From: Eopsaltria australis
Taxonomy: Eukaryota > Chordata > Aves > Passeriformes > Petroicidae
Direction: 5' to 3'
Assembly: GCA_034509425.1 (NCBI GenBank)
Contig: JAVTVJ010000072.1
Coordinates: 4,526,001 to 4,590,000 of the forward strand
Length of the DNA stretch: 64,000 bases
Positions within the stretch are counted from its first letter, which is position 1, and every line of letters begins with the position of its first letter. Positions 13,301 through 24,320 of this stretch are shown in pieces. The notes under the pieces were generated by a model. The model saw only the letters and a program-made list of their open reading frames with translations. It did no database searches and had not been told where the DNA came from. Made by a program: the position numbers and the translations under genes.

Positions 13301-16300
13301 TGTGTTATAGGTGCTTACACAGCCCTGTAGGAGGTTATTTTGGAGTCCCTTCATTTGATTTGGAATCATTATTCTGCTGAGATCCCAAAAATTGTCCTAA
13401 AACTCACTAGTTGATAAAAATTCCAAATCATTATCAGCTGCAACCATGCCACGCTGAGACATTTCTGTACAAATTTCCTTTTGTTACATGTGTACATCCA
13501 TAATAATACAGTGAGATCAGGCACACTTTATAAATGTTGCAGGTTGCTTGAACCGTGTCATTTTTGCCGCACCATGATTTTCCTGAGGTAACTGTCTTGC
13601 ACCAGGCAACAACACTGTATTTTCACTCTGTAGCCCACCTCTCAGAAATGCTAATCAGTAATCACACATTCCGTCCCTCTTAGCTTGAAGAGTTTTCCTT
13701 CACTATGTCATTGGTTATGCTGTCTAGCCTTAAAAATTGCTTTTTTGAAACTCTTAAAAGAAGCAGCAAAACTGAAACAAGCAAATTACAGCAGGAACGT
13801 GTTGTTCCAGCACTAGAGCTTTATTGTAATATAATGAAATTCTATCATCAGGCAAAGAAAAACACTGAACTGATATGAAAAGCAGTTTAAAACTCGTGTA
13901 CCATCATTGTCCTTCCTCAAGTGATTTCAACATGAAAAGAGGTACAAGAATAAATTTGCAGTGTTTTTTGTGTTCTTGGAACAGGAATTGGTTATATGAA
14001 CGGCTTCTCAAGGAACTAACAATTGACTTGGGGGGCTTAAGAAGCAAAATTCCATGTACTGCTGCTGTCACATTTTTAGATAAGATAAGGATTAAGAATA
14101 TAAATTGCCTAATAAAGAGCAAAATCTTTTCTGTTCAAGTTGTTTGGCTCCCTCCTGTCACAAGGGAAGCTAAAAATTCTTAGGTTCAGTTAAGAAAAAA
14201 TTTTTAACCATCCTAAAACACATTCCTGTGCCAGGAATAGCGCCTGCTGCTTTCAATGTTGAAATCTAACTATGTTTTACCCTTCCTGACAGATGAGACC
14301 CCAGCCCTACCAATATCTGTAGGTTTCCTCTAACAGCAGAGAGAAGAAGATGTTTGAGGAGTTAAATATTCAGGCCTTCCCCAATGGAACATATTTTTAG
14401 CTTCTATGATGCATCAATATGAGGACCTCTGAATCAGAGAACACCGCTGAGTTATTAAATTTAAAAGGATTATTATATTTAAAAGCATCAAAAACTTTAA
14501 ATTTTATTTAATTTTTCCTGGCTTTGAACCCCCTTTTTTTTTTTTTTTTTTGTTTTACCTCTAAAACCTTCTGTGACACTGGGTTACACAGTACAAAGTG
14601 TATGAAAATAAATGTCCCTTTGCTGTTAAATACATGTCCTAACCTGAGCCAGACATAACTTTACAGACCCATATAATATTGCTTCCCAGTTCATTAATCT
14701 CAGTGTTGATTTTCCCCTCATATAATTTTTTTCACTATGGGTATCATATTTGGTCTCTTTTATGTTTCTCTTCTAGTTCTACTTGATAGCTGGAGCAGCT
14801 ATCTGAAGTCTGTAGCCAGCTACTTCTGAAGTTAAAGAGAAGCTGACAAAAAGAAAATCTATTCAGATCTGAAATCTACTTTAGTTTTCTGCTTACTTAA
14901 AAAAAACCCAAACAATAAGAAGTAACTATTAGCACTGCTGCTTCATTTTAAAGTATTAAAATTGTATTGTATTGTAAAGTATTAAAAGTATTGTTTTTCA
15001 TGCTAGCTCAATACAATATAATATTTGCTACGGAAGTGACAATGGGAAAACTTTATTATCCTCTTCAGAGCTGGGTACGTGCTGCAAGATGTTTGCTGTG
15101 AATATTCAGAAGTAATTTTTTAAAAATCAAACTCAGTTTCAGTCAGCCTCCTATTGCTTCTTTGGTAGTCATTTATTAGAGATATATTAGCAAATGTTTT
15201 CATTTCTTACTCTGGTTGGTAAAACAACCTGTGCCTAAGAAGAAATAGTGAAGTTATGGAATTAAAATTTCAAATTCATAGTTACAAGAATTCACAATGG
15301 GGAACATAATGGAGTATTTTTTATCTTCTGAAGTGTGGAATGAGTTATTGAGATTGGTTATTGTAATAAATTAATTACTTCAAGTCCTTCGCAGGAATAA
15401 AGGAAGAAATATTTTAATATTAATATCTCCCATCTGTTGGCTTTAGGGTGACATTGGACTTTTTCTTGGTGTTTTCCATTATTTCCTCTTGTAGATATAT
15501 GAAATCAGATTTCTTATTCAACAGAGATTGCTACCAACTATGTTGTTGTCATGCTGTCTCTCCTAAAATGAAATTATGGCATTTCATTCAAAGTATTGAA
15601 AGTGTAAGCGATGTACATAATTTTGCACTTGGTTTGGCACATGACCTGCAACAAATGCAAAATGGTAGGAAGTCCAGTAAGTTAAGGGTCACTGAAGAAA
15701 CAAATATTAGTGTTCTGAAAGCTTCAACATCCAGATGTGAAGTGCAGAGAGACAGAAGGGAAGTTGCAGAATGTTTCTTTGCAAAGAATAGTCTGCTAGT
15801 ACCAACATAGTCTTCCCACAGAAGACTTTCTTGTTGCCTCCCATCTATTCATTTTAATAAAAATTCTGCAGGAAAACATTGTGGAGGCCATCCAAAAAGT
15901 GGCTATTGAGTGTATACTGATCCCTCACCTGTAATAAATTTTAGGGTCCATCAGAGCTGCTTCTCAGGTACAACTGATGTGTTCTTGAACCCCTGGTTGT
16001 TTTTTTTTCTAGCTGTCCAAACAATGACAAAACAAGAGTGATACTTTTAGAAACAAACCAAACCAAAAAACAGTAACAAAAACTACTGAAATTGATAGAC
16101 TAAATACCATTGATACCCCACTGTTGGGAAGCAGATACATTTGATCCCTCTGCATGAGTTCTGTTCTTTTATTTCTCTCATATCTCTAAAATTCTTTCAC
16201 CTTTTTTTCAAGTAAACCCAATGAAGGAAAAAGATCACACTGGTGTACATAAACGGACAGACAGATGAAAACCTTCACAGAAACCAAGCAATGTTCAAAA

Positions 16301-16920
16301 AAGATGTCAAAATTGTCAAAATTTGTTCTAGCACAGAATAATTTTTTTTCTGGAAAGGGTATAACATGAACCATGACATTTACTAAAATACTGGTGTTCT
16401 GTTGTATCATTTTACATGTCCAAGGCTAACAAATCCAGTGTAACCTAAAGGACTGTGGATACTTGTGTCTCTCATGAAAAGGCAAATCAGTATTTAAGAG
16501 AAATACTGTATTTATCTTCCAGTCAATTGGATAACCTTGAGGATTAGACAGTCATGAGTCTAGAAGCTTGAAAACAAGCAATAGCCATAAGGCTATCTCA
16601 GAGCACAGAATAAAAATACTCAGAATCTCAGCAAGAAAGGACTCCAAAGATAAGGATTTCCAGATTCCCTTCAACTGTTGAAATAATCAAAATAAGATTT
16701 TTTCATTTATTGGGGCATGGGGCTTTTATCATTTTAGGAGATATAAGCAAATACAGCACAGACCATTGTTGGATTTGTTTATCCTCATTGGATTGGACAT
16801 AAAAAGACATTTAGTAGGCTAAAGTGCAGCCCTAGTTGAAAAGCAGTAGTTCTGTTGATGTTTTTAGGTCTAATGCCTTGTTTGCAATTTCTGTAAAAGG
16901 AAGGACATGAAAGAATCAAG
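10323..16920. other. Single-copy DNA with simple tracts, no gene seen
   Basis: This holds three GATAAG-type sites within 85 bp (11377-11459), a T18 run (14534-14551) and AT-rich short repetition at 14948-14993. Open frames such as 13875-14183 (102 codons) and 15448-15810 (120 codons) show no domain, repeat or splice-bounded pattern I recognise. No CR1 or LTR end was found. Confidence 0.55.
14534..14551. repeat. Homopolymer T18
   Basis: Eighteen consecutive T residues, with no recognisable retroposed sequence on the A-tail side. Its length is likely to vary. Confidence 0.9.
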
Positions 16921-18181
16921 GGATGCCTTTAGGGACCTCAGGTATTTGGCCCAGCCAGCATCAGCTTAGGAAAGACAAGCCCCACTTGATCAACCTGATC
17001 TCCTTTTATGACCAGGTGGCACAGTTGGTGAATGAGAGAAAGGCTGTGGCTGTTTTCTACCTGGGCTTTAGGAAAGGTTGGACTCCATTTCCCACAAACT
17101 TCTCCCAGAGAAAATGGCTGCTCATGGCTTGGACAGGTTCACTCTTCCCGGGGTTAAGAACTGTCTGGATGTCTGGGCCTGGAGAGTGTTGGTGAATGGT
17201 GTTGCATCCACTTGTTGTCTGGGCACTGGTGGGGTTCCCCAGGGATCAGTGTTGGGCTGTTCAATATCATTACTCATCACCTGAACAGGAGCATCAGTGC
17301 ACTCTCTGTAAGTTCACAGACAAAACCAAACTGTGTGGGAGTGTTGATCCGCTGAAGGGTAGGAAGGCTCTGCAGAGGGATCTGGACAGGCTGGATCCAT
17401 GGGCTGAAGCCAATTGTGTGATGTTCAACAAGGTCCATCCCTTGGGTCACAGCAGCCCTGCAGCACTGCAGGCTGGGGGCAAAGTGGCTGGAAAGTGGCT
17501 CAGTGGAAAAGGACCTGGGGGTGCTGGTCAACAGTGGTTGAACATGAGACAGCATGTGCCCAGGTGGCCAGGACATCAAATGATGATATCCTGGTCTGTA
17601 TGAACAATAGTGTGGCCAGCAAGACCAGGGCAGTGATTGTCCTGCTGTACTTAGCACTGGCAGGACCACACCTCAAATCCCATGCTCAGTTCTGGGCCCT
17701 TCACTGCAAGAAGGACACTGAGGTGCTGGAGCAAGACCAGAGAAGGGCAATAAAGCTGACAAAGGGTCTGGAGCACAAGTCTTGTGAGGAGTGGTGAGGA
17801 AGCTGAGCTGGGATTGTTTAGCCTGAAGAAAAGGAGGCTCAGGGGAGACCTTTTTGCTCCCTGCAACTGCCTGAAGGAAGATAAGGTGGGGGTGGGTCTC
17901 TTTTCCCAGGCAGTCAGTGACAGAACAAGAGGAAATGGCCTCAGGCTGTGCCAGGGGAGGTCCAGGCTGTATATCAGGAAGAATTTCTTCATTTCAGTGG
18001 TTGCTAACCTTTGGAATGGGCTGTCCAGGTAAGTGGTGGAGTCACATGTAGAAGACGTGCATATGTGGCCACTGGGGACATGGTTTACAGGGGAACTTGG
18101 CAGTGTTGGTTTAGCAATTGGACTCAATGATCTTAAGAGTCTTTTCCAAATAAAATTATTCAATGTTTCTATAATTCTATG
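16921..18181 (+). mobile_element. CR1 LINE, 3' half with decayed reverse transcriptase
   Basis: This is the largest element in the window, in sense orientation. It begins inside the reverse-transcriptase domain (CAACCTGATCTCCTTTTATG near 16995) and runs through the 3' UTR to the AATTCTATGA tail at about 18181. The first catalytic block (YxDFSKAFD in CR1) now reads YLGFRKG, so both aspartates are gone. GVPQGSVLG is intact at 17231-17257 in one frame. The FADDTKL block reads FTDKTKL at 17313-17333 in a different frame, so there is at least one frameshift and the active-site aspartate pair is broken. The remaining frames are an N-terminally missing pseudogene. The 5' edge is approximate. Several antisense open frames across it (up to 211 codons at 17651-18286) have no CR1 sense and are by-products. 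Confidence 0.93.
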
Positions 18182-21100
18182 AAAATTTGTCATTTTAGGA
18201 AGAACAGGACTGACTGTGTCATGATGCTTTAGCAGCACTAGCTTGATCTTCCTTGCAAAATCTGTGTTATAAATTTCCATAGTCATTTTGTCAAAGATTT
18301 CTCATTTAGAAAGTAGTTTCATCCGTTTCCTGTAACCTTTCCTCAATTTTTACCTTACATTCTAACAGCTGTTAATGTGTTTATTCTTTACCTGCCCTTA
18401 CACAACACCTGTAGGTTTCAAAAAAGACTGAAGACCATCTTACCTGCGGTAAAGGTCTATATACCAAGGTTGATTGGAATAGATTTCTGTACTTTGAGGA
18501 TAGATAAATTACTAGTTCATACTTTGGCAACACATACTTCAATCAAAGCAATTGACACACAATTCATAAGGTGAAATAGCAGAAAATGGGCTAGTAAATA
18601 CCCCAAGATGAGGAGCCTGTAAACTGAGAGTCTTTTGTATGCCTCTTCATAGGAAAAGAGAACTCAGGTGCAGAATCATATATTAAAAAAAAACAAAAAA
18701 AAACCTCAAGGTCATCTCATGACCCTTATTACAGCTAAAATGTCTTTGTAAGAGATAGACAAAAATAGTCAAATGAAAACTTTTATTTATTTCAATTTCA
18801 AAACAAGAAAAAAATCATTTCTGTTTCAATATAAATTACATTCACATCTCTTTCTGTGGTATCGAGTTCATGAGACAGCAAACGATAAGAAAAAGGAGAA
18901 ACTTTATTTATGTAGTCTATTAAATATGGTTGTTCAAGTCAGATGGAGTAGGTTTTGCATTTGTAGATACACTAATAAAATGCTTTGAAATTAAGTACAG
19001 CAGCAATATAATATTTCAAAATGACTTTTATAGAAGATTCAAACATCATTTTTACTTTGTCAGAAGTGCCTTGTTTCATAGTCCCTCTTATTATTGGGTC
19101 ACTAGTTTAGAAATTGTCAAAGAAATAAAATCTAGAAGAGCTGTCAAATTTTTTAAAAGTGCCTTGAGCTGAATTCTTTGTTTATCTGAAACACCATGGC
19201 AGAAAAAAATAAGATCTGCCAAAGAGCTGCCAGCTTATAAAGAAAATAAAGGTGTCAGCAGAAAGAAATCTGTTATCAATAAAATTTCCATACTAAAAAC
19301 ACAGGATGTATTTTCAAACAGTGCCACTTTAGGTATTCATAAATAAAAGGTAGTTTTCCTTTCTGAGAAATGTGTCTTGTGGCTCATTTCATTGTTATAG
19401 ACTCATTGATGTGCAGTCATTTCATTGCAGTTCTTGTCAGAAAGTTCAGCAGCTTGCTGTTACCCTGGGTTTTCTTGGCATCAGTGACAATTTCCACAGC
19501 CCCTTGCAAGTTCAGTTATCAGCAGCTAACTTGGCATCTTCAGCCCTAAACAAAAGGTTTCTGTCTGTGCAGACAGTGGAGAATTGCAGTCATGCAAAAA
19601 TTATCAGCTTAGTTTACTCTGGCTCTTCATTTCAAAATAAGACTGAAAATACAAGCGGGGGACATTTCTTTGAGTTTGGCAGTGACATAAATAAGATTTT
19701 TAGAGCAATATAAATTTGTCTCCTTATACATATACAATAAGAAGCTGTCTTTATTGCATGATAGAGTCAGCCTTCACCTCATTCTGAGAGTTCATCCCCT
19801 GGGCTCCTTCTCCAGCTTACTTAGCCAGTCTTTCTCCTTGCTCTCCATGTCTAGGCATAGGTTTTCAATGTTGAAAACTCTACTAAATGTTGCTTTTGTA
19901 TTTCATCTCATTTCAATTTACATTGCCTTCCAAGACATCGGGGAAAATACAAACTGAAAGAGGTACCTGATATGCCCACTGTCAGATGTGTGATCTGCAA
20001 GAAGAGAGAAGTCCACATCTTCAACAGGCAAGCGATGGGGGCTTTCTTAATCCAAAATTCATCTTTGATTAGCTTGCCCAACTGATAAAGACTTCCTCAG
20101 CAGATATAACTAAATTGTTTCTTTTCAATGTGATTTTAAAATGAAATCTATAGGCATAAACAAAAAACATTTTGGGTTGGTTGTTTGGCGTCTTTTTCTC
20201 CTTGAGGTTGTATAATTATTTTGAGTACTTGAATACTTTTCATTCAAGTTGTACTTATATAATAATGCTATTAGGACATACATTTTATTTAATAATGCTA
20301 TATATATCACAACACTAGTCAAAAGGAGATGTCTATAATGAGAAATGTTTGTGTGGATCTAATTTTGGCAAAAATATAATTGATGGCAACATAGACTAAT
20401 AAGAAACATTAGAAAAGTTTAAGATGCAATCTTACTAACACCACTGTTGATGAGTTCTGGCTACAATCTGTTTCTTTGCTCCAAGAGCTACCTAGTAGTC
20501 CCTTATTCTGAGTTTTTCATTACTCCTCAATTCGAGACAACCAAATACATTCCATGTTTTTTTGCTGGTGAATATTTATGTACTTGCATGTGATTTGCAT
20601 TTCCCTTTCAGATTTCCTAATTTCAGAGTTTTTTGTAGTATTATCCTATGAACTGAACACTAAAGCAGTTTTCATATTTAAGACAGGTAATTTGTGATGG
20701 AACATTGCTTTGAAGAGCCAGATTTGGACTGGTTTTTCTGCATGTGTGATTTTCTATTGACTCCAAAATCATTTTTACTGGTATCAATATGTTATTTATG
20801 AGGTGAACTATATTTGACCAGCAGCTTTAGAAATGTCCCTGTATTTAAAAACCTTCACATCTGCCATACTAACCCATCACTTTATCCTAGCTACCTAGCC
20901 ACAGATGACCTAGACAAGGAACACTCTACTGCTCCCACACAGGAATCCTACCCTGAGCTCTAGCACTTTGCATTCTGAGACAAAAACTTCCAGGAAGATA
21001 GAGTTGAATAGGTGGCTAAGTCTAGGCTCATGCTGGGAGTTGCATAAACAGACCATCATAAACATGAAACACCCTGTCAGAGAGTGGACTAAAAGTGTGC

Positions 21101-22847
21101 CAGGGCAGGTCTAATGTAATAAGTCAAGCAGTCTGATAAGTTTCTGTAAGCACATAATACCTTATAATTAAGCATTTTTCCTTGAAATATTTGCTTCCAT
21201 GCTCATGCATTGAAATAAACAAATTATTAAAATAAAAAAAAGGAAGCTGCTTATGGAATTGCATCCATCTAGCAGACTACATTCAGTGCCTTGCACTACC
21301 TCTGCATCCACATATGGACACACAAGGTACAAAAATAAATAGGTAAAAGATTCTAATCATCACCTTAGATTTTTTTTTGGTCAAATTGTTCTGTCAATAA
21401 ATATGCAGTATTCCCAAGTTTAGGACATATGTTCTGTATTCTGAAAATAATTTCTGGAAATGTTTTGGCCTGCAGTACATAATTTTGATAAGAGAATCAG
21501 ATACTTTAACACTTTCACTAACCATGTAAATTAAATGTGTTTCAGCTGCAGAGTGGACAGGAGATTTTTGCCATTTGGAGAGCTGGAAATGTTTTTTTAT
21601 TGAATAATGCATGTTATAAAGTCATAAAGTTTTTAATATGTTTCTTCTAAAGGTTACATACATTTTCTCTTATTTCTGAGTAAATGTTCTTGCTGTAGGC
21701 GCCACACTCAGGGAAGTTTTGGAAGTTTACTGTGTGCAAGGTGCTCTTGAGGGAAGGCAACTCATTTCAGACTCATTTAAAATGTATCGAATAAGATGAT
21801 TGCTTACCAACTGGAAATATTACAATTTTCACTTCTGCAGCAGGGTATTCCTGTTAGGCCTCTCTGCCTGTCAGCAGTGTACATTCTGATGACCACTTTC
21901 ATTTTATCTTTACAAGCATAACCATCTATATCAAGTACTGTTGCAAAAGCATTTAAAGAAAAGTAGTGGGGGGAAAAAAGTCTATCTTAAAACTAACATT
22001 TGCTGCCACTCAAAAAAACCCCACACAACCAACCAACTAAACAAAAACCCCACTAAATCTACCTACTGTCCTTCGTTAACTTGATATTAGACATTTATTT
22101 ATTGTTATAAAAACAATTGTGACTTTTACATCTTGAAATTTCTTCACTCTGAACCCTCTAAAAATATCCACTATTGAACTATAGTCCAATGTTAGCTACA
22201 CCCTTTCTTCTTTTGGCCTGTGGTAGTTACTAACTAAAGTAGTAAAGGAGAATTGAAAGCATGATTGTGCACCCTTTCAAATATGAAATTTTCTGATTCG
22301 TCATCAGTCTGTAAGTATTGAATGTGTGCCATTGGTTCTTTTTGGTGTTTTTGATGAAGAAGAATTGTTTGAGTAAAAACCTCCAAACCTTAATAAAAAT
22401 GGTCAGTTGTGAAAAAGTGACATACAAGGGAATAGAAACTTAAATCTATAATCTTGCAGTAATTTTTTTACTGTTTATAGAGAAGTGGTAGTGCCACTTG
22501 GAATAACATTCACTTGGACTTTCTGTCTTTCACAGTCCTTTGTTTTGTTTTCCTTCATTATTGCTCATTCTTGTACCTCATCCTGTCAAATGACTGACTG
22601 ATTATTGCAGGGGATAAATATTGTTTTCCATTTACTTTTTCTAGTCATGCCACTATGTTTTTTCCTGTCCTGTCAATACAATTTTAATCCTGAAAAAAAT
22701 CAGTTATATTCCAAATGAGGAAATTAATTACATGTGCAATAAATAAATTTTTTTGCTCATTTCCTTGGCTGTTCAGAGGCTGAATGGTTCTGTGAAGCCA
22801 CAAAAGACTGCACTTCGTTTGTTTAAAATAAGATAGTTATGTCTCAC
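18182..22847. other. Single-copy AT-rich DNA, no gene seen
   Basis: It contains an A-rich tract near 18684-18703, an 8-bp hairpin (GTTTTCAA/TTGAAAAC at 19861-19878) and A/C-rich low complexity at 22010-22055. The open frame 19372-19713 (113 codons) is not recognisable. The sequence near 18676-18712 faintly resembles a CR1 tail with an A-rich insertion but is too decayed to call. Confidence 0.55.
22010..22055. repeat. A/C-rich low-complexity tract
   Basis: Runs of AAAAAAACCCC, CAACCAACC and ACAAAAACCCC without a fixed period. Confidence 0.75.
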
Positions 22848-23433
22848 TGTCATTGGTTGCCCCTGACTTGATGCCAGGTGCCCACAAAGCTGCTCTATCA
22901 CCCCGCTCCTTAGCTAGGCAGGGGAGAGAAAGTAAGGTGGAAAATGGCTTCTAGGTTGAGTTAAGGCAGTTTACTAAAGCAAAAGTGAAGGTCTGTGGGT
23001 GCACAAGCAAATAGAAAAAGGCAATAATTTTATTTTCTACTTCCTGTCAGGAAGCCATGTCTGGCCGCTTCCGAAGAAGCAGGGCTTCAGCACGCATAGC
23101 AATTGCTCTGGAAGGTAAATACAAATGCCCCCCCCGCTTCCTCCTCCTTTCTTTAGCTTTTATATCTGAGCAGATGTCACAAAGTATGGAATATCCCTTT
23201 GGCCAGTTTGGTTCAGCTGGCCTAGCGGAGTCCCCTCCCAGCACCTTGCCCACCCCTGGCCAACCGATGGAGGGGCAGAATGTTGGAGACATCACCGATG
23301 CTGTGCTGGCCCTGCTCTGCGGTACCCAAAAACACTGGTGTGTCATCAACACCTTTGAACATACCAATGCTAAGCACAGCACTGGGAGGGCTGCTGTGGG
23401 AAAATGAACTCCATCTCAGCCAGACCCAATGCA
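22848..23433 (-). mobile_element. ERVL-type LTR, minus strand, about 586 bp
   Basis: On the plus strand it opens TGTCATTGGTTG and closes CAGCCAGACCCAATGCA, the two ends of a common avian ERVL-type LTR in reverse orientation; in sense it starts TGCATTGGGTCTGGCTGAG. Segments such as GTATGGAATATCCCTTTGG and GCAGGGCTTCAGCACGCATAG fit the same family. In sense it keeps a TATA box (TATAAAAG, reverse complement of 23157-23164) and a polyadenylation signal (reverse complement of 23029-23034) about 125 bp further on. The flanking pentamers (CTCAC left, TCCTC right) do not match. No internal retroviral sequence is attached, so it is probably a solo LTR. The open frames of about 110 codons on both strands (23047-23407) are GC-rich LTR sequence and not a gene. 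Confidence 0.85.
23157..23164 (-). promoter_or_regulatory. TATA box of the 22848 LTR
   Basis: In LTR sense this reads TATAAAAG, a standard strong TATA element at the U3 promoter position, with the polyadenylation signal about 125 bp downstream on the minus strand. Whether it is still used cannot be told from sequence. Confidence 0.55.
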
Positions 23434-23817
23434 TCCTCTTACAAGAGCATGTGGAGTGACCAGCGAAGAGGAAGCTAAAGAGTTCTTCAGAAAGTGCATT
23501 GAGCTACACACTTCCTTACCCTTTGGACTGAATTAAATTGAGGCCTAAACCCTGTCCTAGGCACACTATGTTGCAGTGCAATGGATCTTCTGTGGCAGTT
23601 TCTGTAGTTTTCTTTCAGTTCTGGAGTTATAACCTGTGAAGACTTTAAAAATACATTTACATGTCTCAAAACACTGTTCCTATAAGATAAGTCACCACAA
23701 TGGAATTTGAGATAAGCACAGATGCCACAGCAGGAAGGAGCTAATTCTTGACCTAATGGAGGTAAAGATTTGGTTAGCATCTGGACAGAAATTCCCACCA
23801 TGGCAGGCAGTGGGAAG
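23434..23817. other. Sequence between two LTRs, unassigned
   Basis: About 380 bp of ordinary composition between the 22848 LTR and the probable 23818 LTR. I see no retroviral motif or primer-binding site, so I do not join the two LTRs into one provirus; they also face opposite ways. Confidence 0.5.
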
Positions 23818-24168
23818 TGGGACGGAAGCAAGTGTTTATGCACATGTCATCTCAAATTCTGGGAAAAACATCTACACCCTGTAGATATCTAGGACTTAGA
23901 GTGAATAAAAGTGGTACCCCCAGAAGAATGATTTGGGGGCCCCCATCATAAAGAAGACCAGAGTGAAGAAGGAACCAACAGGATGCTACAGGAATCCATG
24001 TGGTGGTGATATCTTTTGCTTAATCTCTCTCTCTCTTATTGTCTTCCCCTTCCCTCTCACGACTCTCTCTTCCAGTTTCTTTCTTTCTCTCGACCTCACA
24101 TTTACTGTTAAATAAAATCCATATTATTGACTTTGGCATATGGTCTTGTTTGCACCTTAATTTGGGCA
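23818..24168 (+). mobile_element. Probable LTR of a different ERV family
   Basis: The layout is that of a short LTR in sense orientation: a TATA-like GAATAAAAG near 23902, a GC box-like palindrome GGGGGCCCCC at 23935-23944, a CT-rich stretch (24025-24092), AATAAA at 24111-24116, and a T/G-rich U5 ending TTTGGGCA. With borders TG at 23818 and CA at 24168 it is flanked by the 4-bp direct repeat GAAG (23814-23817 and 24169-24172). Four bases can match by chance, and a start at TGTCATCTC (23845) is an alternative. The family is not recognised by name. Confidence 0.45.
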
Positions 24169-24214
24169 GAAGTATCTCTTATAACTGTATCAAAACACAG
24201 CATTGCTTGCAACT

Positions 24215-24316
24215 GTCTATATATACTTATGTCTATATATATATATATATGTATTGTCTATGTATATATGTGCATATGCATGTGTATATAGATATAGATG
24301 TGAATATATACATACG
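24215..24316. repeat. AT/TG microsatellite
   Basis: Interrupted TATA and TGTA units with CTATATAT and GTATATATG blocks, directly after the probable 23818 LTR. Likely polymorphic in length. Confidence 0.9.
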
Positions 24317-24320
24317 TAGT

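Noticed and set aside
17651..18286. 211-codon minus-strand open frame
   Set aside because: Antisense to the 3' part of the plus-strand CR1; the sense strand explains the sequence.
18676..18712. Possible CR1 tail (CAGAATCAT, then CCTCAAGGTCATC)
   Set aside because: Interrupted by an A-rich run and too short to separate from chance.
23047..23407. Overlapping 111- and 116-codon frames on both strands
   Set aside because: Entirely inside the 22848-23433 LTR; composition effect.
22848..24168. A provirus bounded by the two LTRs
   Set aside because: The LTRs belong to different families, face opposite ways and enclose only about 380 bp with no viral motif.
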